A stretch of 64,000 bases of DNA from CAIXZV01 sp963697365 (GTDB lineage Bacteria; Chloroflexota; Limnocylindria; Limnocylindrales; CSP1-4), in the NCBI GenBank assembly GCA_963697365.1, contig CAVONT010000016.1:62001-126000 (forward strand), given 5' to 3'. Shown here piece by piece: positions 56,281-64,000 of the stretch. Both the position numbers and the translations under genes were made by a program. Below the pieces are notes generated by a model. It did no database searches. It had not been told where the DNA came from and saw only the letters and a list, made by a program, of their open reading frames with translations. The first letter of the stretch is position 1, and each line of letters starts with the position of its first letter.

Positions 56281-56338
56281 GTCCGACCATTCGGACGATG
56301 CCGGCGTCCCCGGCGTCCCCGGCGTCCCCGGCGTCCCC
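56281..56338 (+). repeat. Hairpin plus 9-bp tandem repeats after trpB
   Basis: GTCCGA (56281-56286) and TCGGAC (56291-56296) form a 6-bp hairpin directly after the trpB stop. It is followed by four exact copies of GGCGTCCCC (56303-56338) and a fifth, degenerate one. Possibly a terminator with a slippage-prone repeat. Confidence 0.6.
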
Positions 56339-56379
56339 GGCGTTGTCGGCGGGCGCCACGGGCAGGCTCGCGCAGCCCC

Positions 56380-56385
56380 GATAAT
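56380..56385 (+). promoter_or_regulatory. -10 element of tyrA, leaderless
   Basis: GATAAT ends 6 nt before the ATG at 56392, again without a Shine-Dalgarno sequence. Confidence 0.45.
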
Positions 56386-56391
56386 CCGCGG

Positions 56392-57272
56392 ATGCGCATC
56401 GCCTTCCTCGGCTTCGGACTCATCGGCGGGTCGATGGCGCTCGCCCTGCGGGCTGCCGACCCGGCTCGGTCGCGCTGGGAGCTCGTCGCCTGGACGCCGT
56501 CCGGCACGGGCCCGGCCGCGGCGCGGGATGCGGGTGTCCTGGACACGGTGGCCCCGACGCGCGAGACGCGATCGAGGGCGCGGGACTCGTCGTCCTGGCG
56601 GCGCCGCCGCTCGCCTGCGCCCGCCTGCTCGAGTGGCTCGGATCGTCCGAGGGTGGCGCAGCACACCTGGACCCCTCCGCGACCGTCACCGACGTGGCGT
56701 CGACCAAGGGCGTGCTCACGGCAGCAGCCCGGGCCGCGGGTGTCCCGTTCGTGGGCGGCCACCCCATGGCGGGGCGCGAGACATCGGGGTACGCGGCTGC
56801 CGACGCCTCCCTGTTCGTCGATCGGCCATGGGTGATCACCGAGGCGGTCGGTGGCGGTGATCCGGCGCCGGTCCGCGAGGTCGCCGAGGCCTGCGGCGCC
56901 GTGGTCGTGGATCTCGTCGCCGAGGTCCACGACCGGCTGGTCGCCTCGATCAGCCACGTGCCGTTGCTCACCTCCGTGGCGCTCGCCGAGGCCGTCACGG
57001 GGACCGGCCCGCAGCCGGACCAGGACTGGGCGCTGGCGGCGCGCCTCGCCGCCACGGGCTGGCGGGACACGACCCGCCTCGCGCGGGGGGATGCCACGAT
57101 GGGTGCCGAGATCGCCGCGTCCAACGCGCCGGCCATCGCCGTCGTCCTGCGCGCGTACCGGGCGCGCATCGATGCCTGGATCGAGGCCCTGGAGGCCCCG
57201 GACGGGCCCGACGCAGCGACCCTGCGGGACCGCCTCGCGGCGGCACGGGCCCGCCTGGAAGGCGAGCGCTGA
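56392..57272 (+). CDS. tyrA: Prephenate dehydrogenase; frame break near residue 58
   Basis: Frame-corrected length is 292 residues. NAD-binding FLGFGLIGGSMALALR (5-20), VTDVASTKG, GGHPMAGRETSGYAAA with the catalytic His, and SHVPLLTSVALAEAV. This is the TyrA core without a chorismate mutase domain and without an ACT domain. The frame shifts by two at about 56568; it can be read as two neighbouring doubled wobble bases (Thr ACG/ACC, Ala GCG/GCA). It makes 4-hydroxyphenylpyruvate for tyrosine and follows trpB, so aromatic amino acid genes are grouped here. Confidence 0.82.
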
Positions 57273-57275
57273 GCG

Positions 57276-57854
57276 GTGGGCGACCCGGACGAGCTGGTGC
57301 TGGTGGTCCCGCGAGCCGCGCTCGTGCCGGGGGACGGATGGCTGGGGGTGCGCCGCAGCGACCTCACCGAGGAGCTCGCCGTCGTGGCCCGGGAGGGCCG
57401 GTTCATGCGCCGCGGCGATGCCGAGGAGGACGCCTCGCACAAGCAGGTCATCCCGTACCTCGTGCTGCGCGACGGGGACCGCTGGTTCCTGATGCGCCGG
57501 ACGCGGGCGGGTGGTGATGCACGCCTGCACGACCTGTGGTCCATCGGGGTGGGCGGGCACCTGAACCCCGGTGACGGCGACGTGGCTGGTGGCCTGGCGC
57601 GCGAGTGGGCGGAGGAGGTCGAGGCGGACTTCGCGCCCGACTATCGACCGGTCGGCCTGCTCAACGACGACACGACGCCAGTCGGCGCTGTCCACATCGG
57701 CTTCGTGTACCTGGCCGATGCCGCCGGACGCCCCGTCGCCATCCGGGAGACCGACAAGCTGGCCGGTGCCTTCGCCTCGACCGCGGACGTGGAGGCCGTG
57801 CGTGAGCACATGGAGACGTGGAGCCGGCTCGCCTTCGACGCCCTGACAGGCTGA
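57276..57854 (+). CDS. NUDIX-domain hydrolase with variant Nudix box
   Basis: 192 residues, GTG start 3 nt after tyrA. The Nudix segment reads GGHLNPGDGDVAGGLAREWAEEVEA (about 91-115): the REWAEEV core with its metal-binding Glu pair is intact, while the earlier Glu is Asp and the Gly after the core is Glu. N-terminal 60 residues contain VVPRAALVPGDGWLGV, as in some Chloroflexota and actinobacterial NUDIX proteins of phosphoesterase type. Substrate unknown. Confidence 0.75.
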   Translation: MGDPDELVLVVPRAALVPGDGWLGVRRSDLTEELAVVAREGRFMRRGDAEEDASHKQVIPYLVLRDGDRWFLMRRTRAGGDARLHDLWSIGVGGHLNPGDGDVAGGLAREWAEEVEADFAPDYRPVGLLNDDTTPVGAVHIGFVYLADAAGRPVAIRETDKLAGAFASTADVEAVREHMETWSRLAFDALTG

Positions 57855-57900
57855 CCAGCCGCGGCCGGGCCGGGCATTCGGCCACGGCGGCCGACGGCTC

Positions 57901-57906
57901 TATACT
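57901..57906 (+). promoter_or_regulatory. -10 element of the second cpaE-like gene
   Basis: TATACT, 58 nt before the TTG at 57965. GGAGG is 5-9 nt upstream of that TTG. Confidence 0.55.
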
Positions 57907-57964
57907 GCGCGCGTCGGATCGGTGCCGCGGTGTGCCGGCCGGGGGATGCGGATCGGAGGACGCA

Positions 57965-59137
57965 TTGGCGGGCAAGGTCCTAGTCGTCGACGACGACGCG
58001 AGCGTCCAGCGGCTGCTCCAGGCGACCCTTGCCCAGGAGGGCTACGAGGTCGTCCTCGCGGCGGACGGCGCGGAGGGTCTCCGCCTGGCGACGACCGATG
58101 TGCCCACCCTGATCCTGGTCGACGCCACCGTGCGCATCCTCGACGGCTACGAGGTGGCCACGCGGATCCGGGCCGAGGAGGGAGGCGCCCGCCACACCCC
58201 GATCATCATCCTGACGACGGATCGCGACGTGCAGCAGAAGGTGCGCGCGCTCCGGGCCGGGGCCGACGACTACCTGGTCAAGCCGTTCCACCCGGCCGAG
58301 CTGATCGCGCGCATGAAGTCACTGATCGCGCGCTACTCGCCGTCCGAGTCACTCGTGGGCAAGCCGCCCATGGGCCGCATCCACGCCTACTACGGGGCGA
58401 AGGGCGGCGTCGGCACCACCACCATCGCCATCAACGCGGCGATCGCCCTCCAGGGCATGGGTCGCCGCGTGTGCCTCGTCGACGGCAACCTCCAGTTCGG
58501 CGACCACCGCGTGTTCCTGGACCTCGGCAACGACCGGCGGAGCATCGTGGACCTGGTCACCGCACCGGCCATGGACGCCGAGCTCGCGCGCAGCATCGTC
58601 CAGCAGCACGACTCCGGGATGGACCTGCTCCTGGCGCCGCCGTCGCCCGAGACGGCGGACCTCGTCACGTCGGCCCACATGTCGCAGGTGCTCGACATCC
58701 TCACGAGCATGTACGACTACGTCGTCGTGGACATCGACAAGCGGCTCGATGACGTCAACCTCATGGTCCTCGACGTGGCGGACACGATCTTCGCCGTCAT
58801 GACCGCGGACCTGTCGTGCCTCAAGAACGTGCGCCTGCTGCTGGAGACCATCGGCCACCTCGGCTACGAGCAGAACAAGCTCAAGCTCGTCCTGAACCGC
58901 TCCAACGCCTTCACCGGCATCAACATGAAGAGCGCCGAGGGCGCGCTGCGCCGTCCGATCGAGTTCCAGATCGTGAACGAGTACCGCGGCGCGATCTCCG
59001 CCCTCAACACCGGGGCGCCGATCATGACCGACAAGCCCGACTCGGTCCTGGGGCGGTCCGTGCTCGAGTTCGCCAAGGCGGTGGACAAGGGCTCGGCGCA
59101 GGCTGCCGGCCTCCTCGCCCCGACAGCGGGCCGCTAG
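57965..59137 (+). CDS. CpaE/TadZ-like protein: complete receiver plus MinD-like domain lacking P-loop Lys
   Basis: 390 residues, TTG start. The receiver (1-125) is complete: acidic pocket DDD (9-11), phospho-acceptor Asp53, Thr in ILTTD and Lys106 (VKPF). The ATPase domain has the deviant signature Lys146 (AKGGVG) but Thr151 in the place of the P-loop Lys (GGVGTTT), as in several CpaE/TadZ proteins. DGNLQFGDHRVFLDLG and VVVDIDKRLDDVN follow. The paralogue at 31440 has the reverse, a broken receiver and intact P-loop, so the two may work together as signal input and ATP switch for a Tad pilus encoded elsewhere. Confidence 0.85.
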   Translation: MAGKVLVVDDDASVQRLLQATLAQEGYEVVLAADGAEGLRLATTDVPTLILVDATVRILDGYEVATRIRAEEGGARHTPIIILTTDRDVQQKVRALRAGADDYLVKPFHPAELIARMKSLIARYSPSESLVGKPPMGRIHAYYGAKGGVGTTTIAINAAIALQGMGRRVCLVDGNLQFGDHRVFLDLGNDRRSIVDLVTAPAMDAELARSIVQQHDSGMDLLLAPPSPETADLVTSAHMSQVLDILTSMYDYVVVDIDKRLDDVNLMVLDVADTIFAVMTADLSCLKNVRLLLETIGHLGYEQNKLKLVLNRSNAFTGINMKSAEGALRRPIEFQIVNEYRGAISALNTGAPIMTDKPDSVLGRSVLEFAKAVDKGSAQAAGLLAPTAGR

Positions 59138-59243
59138 GACGTCCGTCACCCGACGCAGGCAGGGCGAACCGGCGATCGGCGACCCGGCGTGAGCGGCGAT
59201 CCCGGCGTGAGCGGCCCGTAAGCGCGCGGTAAGCCGCCGGTGA

Positions 59244-60877
59244 GTGGCGATCGCTACCGTCGCCAGCGTGCTCGCAACCCTCGTCTCCGCAACCCTTCAC
59301 GGCATCGCCGGACGGATCGTCCGCGTCGAGGTCGATGTCGCGCCCGGGCTGCCCGGCTTCACGATCGTGGGGCTGCCGGATGCGGCGCTGTCCGAGGCTC
59401 GGGAGCGTGTCCGGGGCGCGCTCCGCAACTCCGGCTACCACCATCCGCCCCGGCGGATCACGGTGAACCTCGCGCCCGGCGGACCTGCGCAAGGCCGGCG
59501 CCTCGCTCGATCTCGCCATCGCGCTCGGGATCCTCGTCGGGTCCGAGCAGCTGCGGATCGGCCGCGGCCGCGCGGGTCTCATCGGCGAGGTCGGCCTGGG
59601 CGGGGAGATCCGCCGGGTGCCCGGCCTGCTCCCGATGTGCATCGCGCTCGCCGGGCGGGGCGTGCGGCGGGTCCTGGTCCCCGCCGACGGGCAGCTCGAG
59701 GCCGCGCTTGCGCCGGGACTCGAGATCGTGCCGGTGGCGACGCTCGCCGAGGCCGCCGAGGCGCTGCGGTCGTCCGGTCCCGGCGACGGCCGCCTTCCGC
59801 CCTGCCGCGGGCCGACCTGACCCTGCTGGGAGCGGCTGCCGCCGGCGAACGGCCGATCCTCACGTCCGCGCCGCCACCGCAGATCGCGGCCGCACCGGAT
59901 GGCCGCGAGGCGCCGGTCGACCTCGACGAGGTCCGCGGCCAGGCACAGGCGCGACGGGCCCTCGAGATCGCGCTGGCCGGTGGCCATGCCCTGCTGCTCG
60001 TCGGCCCGCCCGGATCCGGGCAAGACCCTGCTCGCGCGGACGATCCCCGGGCTCCTGCCGGACCTCGACGATGCGGCCGCGCTGGAGGCCACGATCGTGG
60101 CCTCCGCGAGCAGCGAGGCGCCCGTCGGCGCACTCGTGCGACGCCCGCCGTTCCGGGCCCCGCACCACACGACCAGCTACGCGGGCATGGTTGGCGGCGG
60201 CCAGCGTCTCTCGCCGGGCGAGGTCACGCTCGCCGATCACGGTGTGCTGTTCTGCGACGAGCTGCCCGAGTTCGGGCGGGACGTGCTCGAGGCGCTTCGG
60301 CAGCCGCTGGAGGATGGCACGCGTGTCGGTCGTCCGGGTAGGCCGGGCCGGCGTCTTCCCGGCCCGGTTCACGTTCGTCGCCGCGATGAACGCCTGCCCC
60401 TGCGGCCAGCACGGGTCGCTGGAGGGCGTCTGCAGCTGTCCTGCCGGCGTCCCTGAGCGCTACCAGCGGCGGATCTCGGGTCCCCTGCGCGATCGCATCG
60501 ACCTGTGGGTCGTCGTCGACCGCGTTCCGCCCGCCGCCCTCCTCGCCCCGGGCAGGCCGGAGCCGTCGCAGGTCGTGGCGGGCCGGATCGCACTGGCTCG
60601 CGAGGTGCAGCGCCAGCGCTGGGGCGGTGAGCCCAATGGAAGGGTGGCCGGACGTCGCCTGCGGGCCGCCTGCGGGATGGACCTCGAGTCCACCCGGCGC
60701 GCGACCGCGCTCGCGGACAGGGAGCGCATGTCGGGGCGTGGCACGGACCGGCTCCTGCGCGTGGCCCGGACCATCGCGGACCTCGATGGGGCCGCCACCG
60801 TTCGTCCCCACCACCTCGACGAGGCGGCCCGCTTCCGGGCGCCCGCCGACCGGGGCGTCATGCGGGAGGCGGGCTGA
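59244..60877 (+). CDS. comM: ComM/YifB-family Mg-chelatase-like ATPase; four frame breaks
   Basis: Frame-corrected length is 542 residues. Lon-protease-like N-terminal domain (GLPGFTIVGLPDAALSEARERVRGAL), AAA domain with Walker A GPPGSGKT, FRAPHHTTSYAGMVGGG, FCDELPEF (Walker B) and FVAAMNACPCG; C-terminal lid with RTIADLDG. ComM is a branch-migration helicase for recombination during natural transformation. Breaks: about 59481 (Pro), 59800 (two bases, Gly and Ala), 60019 (Gly) and 60321 (Thr). All motifs survive. GTG start. Its stop overlaps the dprA ATG (TGATG). Confidence 0.82.
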
Positions 60878-62186
60878 TGCTGGGCGTCGGGCGTGGTGGC
60901 TCCCTCGGCCGCACGGATCCGGAAGGCGCGGGCGGCCCAGCCGCGGGCACTCCGGGCGAACCAGCACGTGCGCCATCCGGCGCCGAGCGTGATGCCTGGG
61001 TGGTCCTCGCGAGCGCCGTCGGCGTCGGCCCGGTGACGTTCGGGAACCTGCTGATGGCGTACGGCTCCGCCCGGGAGGTGCTGGCGGCTGCAACCGGCCG
61101 CGGAGGCGCCGCCGGACTCGCTGCTGCTGCCCGGACCCGGGACGGTGCGGGCTGGCGGCTCGATGCGACAGCCGCGCACGGCGTGGTGGCTGCCGCCCGT
61201 GACGCCGACCGGCGCCTGGCGGTCGTCCACCGGTCCGGGGTCACGGTGCTCCTGCTGGCGGACGACGGCCTACCCGTCGCGCCTGCGGGCCGTCGAGGTG
61301 CCGCCGCCGGTCCTCTTCCTCCATGGTGCTGTCGCATCGCTGGACCGGCTGCGCTCGGTCGCCATCGTCGGCACGCGTCGGCCGACGGCCATGGGGCGGA
61401 CGCTCGCCTGCCGGATCGCGGAGGCGGTCGGCAGCCACGGGGCGACCGTCGTCTCGGGTCTCGCGCTCGGCATCGACGCGGCGGCCCATGCGACAGCGGT
61501 GCGCTGCGGGACGCCCACCGTGGCGGTGATCGGCGGGGGCCACGAGCGCCTCTATCCCGCGGGTCACCGGGACCTCGCGGCGCAGAATCGCTGACGGCGG
61601 AGGGGCCGTGCTGTCCGAGTTCGCCCCGGACGTGGAACCGTCCCGGGGCAGCTTCCCGCGCCGCAATCGCCTCATCAGCGGCCTTGCCGACGCGACGGTG
61701 GTGGTTGAGGCAGGCGTCCGCTCGGGTGCCCTGACGACGGCGGCCTGGGCGCTGGAGCAGGGGAGGGGCCTGCATCTTGTGCCGGGTCGGCCGGACGACC
61801 CTTCGGTGGCGGGCTGCCTCGCCTTCCTCCGGGAGGCCGGCCCCGAGGCGCGGGTCGTCCCCGGGGTGGTGGAGCTGCTCGAGGACCTCGGCTACACGGG
61901 TGCCGAAGCCGTCGGAGGGGTTGCGGATCCCCTCGTCGGCCTGCCCGACGCGGAGCGGTCGATCGCGCGCTGCCTGCGGGACCGGCCGGCGACGGTCGAC
62001 GAGCTTGTCACTGCGACTGGCCTCGCGCCGGCGACGGTGCTCGCGGCGCTGACCGGCCTGGAGGTGCGGGGCCTGGTCCTCGAGACCTTCGCGCGCTACC
62101 GTGCGACGACCCTGCTCGACGGGGCCGTGCTGCGTCGGCCGGTGGTTCCGGCGGTCGGCCGCAGGGTCCGGCGGCCGGCGGCCTGA
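60877..62186 (+). CDS. dprA: DNA-processing protein DprA; two frame breaks
   Basis: Frame-corrected length is 435 residues. N-terminal SAM-like region (WVVLASAVGVGPVTFGNLL), Rossmann-like core with VAIVGTRRPTAMG, VVSGLALGIDAAAH, GGGHERLYPAGHRDLA, SEFAPDVEPSRGSFPRRNRLISGLADATVVVEA and SGALTTAAWALEQG, and a C-terminal winged helix (DRPATVDELVTATGLAPATVLAALTGLEVRGLV). DprA loads RecA on incoming single strands. Extra bases at about 61270 and 61586 (Gln CAG/CAA) break the frame. The comM-dprA pair is widely conserved. No comEA/comEC is in the window. Confidence 0.85.
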
Positions 62187-62337
62187 CGTGCCTGCCGGCG
62201 GCCTGATGGGCAAACCGGCGGCCTGAAGCGCCGGCCGGGGTCGCTCCGCGAGCCGGGCGGTTGCCGCTCCCGGCAACCCGGTGTTACCCTGCGCCCGTCC
62301 CAGTCGTCCCGCCGCGCGCTCGCTTGCGTCGTGGGGC
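62187..62337. other. Intergenic region before the secreted protein gene
   Basis: Contains three spaced copies of CCGGCGGCCTGA (about 62174-62226), which begin with the end of dprA. A TACCCT at 62285-62290 is a possible -10, 47 nt before the ATG at 62338. Nothing else is evident. Confidence 0.4.
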
Positions 62338-64000
62338 ATGGTCCGCGTGACGGCGGAACCAGCTGGGCTGGCAGAGGTGGATGTATTGCAGAAGCTGGGC
62401 GCGATCCTGCTCGCGATCCCCGTCCTCGCGCGTGTGTACCTGCCGCTCATCGTTCCGCGGTCGGTCGCCGGGCGGGCCGGCGCGGGCATGCTGGCTGCCG
62501 CGCTGATCACCTCCACCGTGATGGCGAGCGTGCCGCCTGCGCCCAGTTCGGCAGCCCCTCGAGTTGCACCTGAGCCGGTCGCGGCGTCACTCATGGACGC
62601 GGTCACGACCGGTCACGGGCTGAAGCGCCCCTTCCGGGTGGCCTTCGACGCCCCGATGGACGCCGCGTCGGTGGCGGCAGCCCTGCGGATCAGTCCCGAG
62701 GCCGCCGTCAGCTTCTCGTGGAGCCCCGACGGGAGGACGCTGTCGGTCGGCCCGGTCGCCCACTGGGATGCGGGGACGCTGTACACGGTCACCGTCACGA
62801 CGACAGCACGCGCGACCGATGGTGGCGCGCTTGCGAAGCCGCTGCGGGCGGTGATCCTCACCTCCAGGTCCGGGACAGCGGCGCTGGCCGCGACGAAGGT
62901 CGTCGGCAAGCGCGTGAAGACCGGTACGGGCATCCGGATCACGCTCGACAAGCCGGCCACGCTCGACAACGTCCAGGCTGCCCTTCGGGTGACGCCCGCC
63001 ATCGAGGGCACCCTCGCGGAGGGATCGTCGCCGGGCACCTTCGTGTTCACGCCGTCCGAGCCGCTGGCGCCTGGTACCACCTACCGCGTCACCCTCGATG
63101 GCCTCGAGGATGCCGATGGGGCCGCCTTCGACCCGCCCCGTGAGCTGGTGCTCCGCACCGCCGCCGCCCCATCGGTCGTCCGGTTCCGCCCCCAGGCTGG
63201 CGGGGCTGCCGTCGAGCGTGCGGCAACCCTCTCGGTCCGCTTCGACGAGGCGATGAACCGCAAGGCGACGGCCGCTGCGTTCAAGGTCACGGCTGGTGGC
63301 AAGCCGGTCAAGGGAACCGTCCTGTGGGCGGAGGCCGGCGAGGTGCTCGTCTTCCGCCCGGCCGATCCGCTGCCCTACGCCGCGAAGGTCGTCATGACGG
63401 TGGATGCAGGCGCGACCTCGAAGGCGGGTGTCGCTGTCGAGAAGGCCGCGTCAGGCGCCTTCACGGTCGAGAAGAAGCCGAAGCCGAAGCCGAAGCCGAA
63501 GGCAAAGCCTGCGGCCGCCCCGCGGTCCGGCGGAGGCAGCAAGGACATCCCGCGTTCCGGTGGCGGCGGCGCCGTATCCGGGTCGTGGACGGGTGTCGAG
63601 ACCTACTACCTGCGCCTGATGAACTGCACCCGGACCGGGCGGCTGGGTGACGTCGACGGGCAAGTGCAGCAGCCCGGGCGGGCGGAACGTCGCGCCGCTC
63701 TCAGCTCGAGCAGCGGGCATCAGTCCTCAGGTCGCGCGGCCGTACGCCAAGCTCCTCGCGACGCGCGGCATCTGCAGCCACTTCATCGGCGGCAATCCGG
63801 GCGACCGCCTCGAGCGCGCCGGCTACACGAGCTACCGCTGGGCCGAGAACCTCGGCTGCCGGTCGGGCAACCCGTACTCGGCCGTCCTCGGCTCGCACCT
63901 CTTCTTCCAGAGCGAGAAGTCGTACCTCGGCGGCCACTACGTGAACCTGATGAACCCGAAGTACGACCGGGTCGGGATCGGCGTGTGGGTGTCGGGCGGC
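62338..64000 (+). CDS. Exported protein: Big_5 Ig-like domains plus CAP domain, 3' end cut; one frame break
   Basis: N-terminal 60 residues contain a hydrophobic segment (about 18-35) and a second (about 40-57) that may act as signal-anchor. Two or three bacterial Ig-like (SbsA/Big_5) domains follow, each with an FDxxM start: FRVAFDAPMDAASV, then ITLDKPATLDNV and VRFDEAMNRKAT. A Lys/Pro repeat spacer (KKPKPKPKPK) leads to a CAP/SCP-like domain: ETYYLRLMNCTRT, AENLGCR and GGHYVNLMNPKYDRVGIGVW. An extra base at 63640 (Gly GGG/GGC) shifts the frame inside the CAP domain. The start could instead be TTG at about 62388. The C terminus lies outside the window. Confidence 0.75.
   Translation, partial: MVRVTAEPAGLAEVDVLQKLGAILLAIPVLARVYLPLIVPRSVAGRAGAGMLAAALITSTVMASVPPAPSSAAPRVAPEPVAASLMDAVTTGHGLKRPFRVAFDAPMDAASVAAALRISPEAAVSFSWSPDGRTLSVGPVAHWDAGTLYTVTVTTTARATDGGALAKPLRAVILTSRSGTAALAATKVVGKRVKTGTGIRITLDKPATLDNVQAALRVTPAIEGTLAEGSSPGTFVFTPSEPLAPGTTYRVTLDGLEDADGAAFDPPRELVLRTAAAPSVVRFRPQAGGAAVERAATLSVRFDEAMNRKATAAAFKVTAGGKPVKGTVLWAEAGEVLVFRPADPLPYAAKVVMTVDAGATSKAGVAVEKAASGAFTVEKKPKPKPKPKAKPAAAPRSGGGSKDIPRSGGGGAVSGSWTGVETYYLRLMNCTRTGRLGDVDGQVQQPGRAERRAALSSSSGHQSSGRAAVRQAPRDARHLQPLHRRQSGRPPRARRLHELPLGREPRLPVGQPVLGRPRLAPLLPEREVVPRRPLREPDEPEVRPGRDRRVGVGR

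Overview
This is a very GC-rich chromosomal window with tightly packed housekeeping genes. It has no insertion sequence, prophage, CRISPR array or rRNA. The mix of gene families resembles Chloroflexota of the Limnocylindria/Ellin6529 type, or a deep actinomycetal relative: FhaA/FhaB-like FHA proteins, a DUF2342 zinc metalloprotease, CpaE-like receiver-ATPases, lone TrpB2-type tryptophan synthase, YprA/YprB (MrfA/MrfB) and -10-only leaderless promoters. This placement is inferred from gene content and codon use, not from a marker gene.

Layout. 1-8.3 kb: FmdB-type zinc ribbon (5' cut), HTH protein, YihY, a repeat-rich zinc-ribbon protein on the minus strand, then fhaA-fhaB-ftsW/rodA-pbpA for envelope growth. 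8.3-13.1 kb: moxR-DUF58-transglutaminase operon. 13.1-18.6 kb: serA plus a histidine phosphatase (minus), a vapBC-like toxin-antitoxin pair with a palindromic operator, an RDD membrane protein and a C39-like protease. 18.7-27.5 kb: rarA-murJ, DUF4446, then an operon of UvrD-type helicase fused to an Fe-S RecB-like nuclease, a DNA methyltransferase and a HAD protein. 27.8-37.9 kb: M20 hydrolase, agmatinase, methyltransferase, CpaE-like protein, murI, DUF2342 protease, 2-hydroxyacid dehydrogenase, ychF and an EamA transporter. 38-43.7 kb: pfkB-type kinase, lipoprotein and the mrfA-mrfB repair operon. 43.8-50.8 kb: ftsB-like gene, NfeD and SPFH genes, tRNA-CAU and ftsH. 50.9-64 kb: M20 dipeptidase, DnaB-like ATPase, ppa-thpR, trpB, tyrA, NUDIX, second CpaE-like protein, comM-dprA and a secreted Ig-like/CAP protein cut by the window end.

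The most unusual signal is a set of broken reading frames in 12 otherwise well-conserved genes. At 23 sites one extra base is present. Four further sites can be read as two adjacent extra bases (equally, one lost base). No site requires a deletion. Almost every site fits one rule: the wobble base of a codon is present twice, as two synonymous alternatives side by side. trpB alone carries nine such sites. The simplest reading is a consensus that kept both alleles of co-existing strains. For those genes I give the full span and describe the frame-corrected protein.

A second window-wide pattern is a TANNNT -10 hexamer ending 6-10 nt before the start codon of many genes, which implies frequent leaderless mRNAs.
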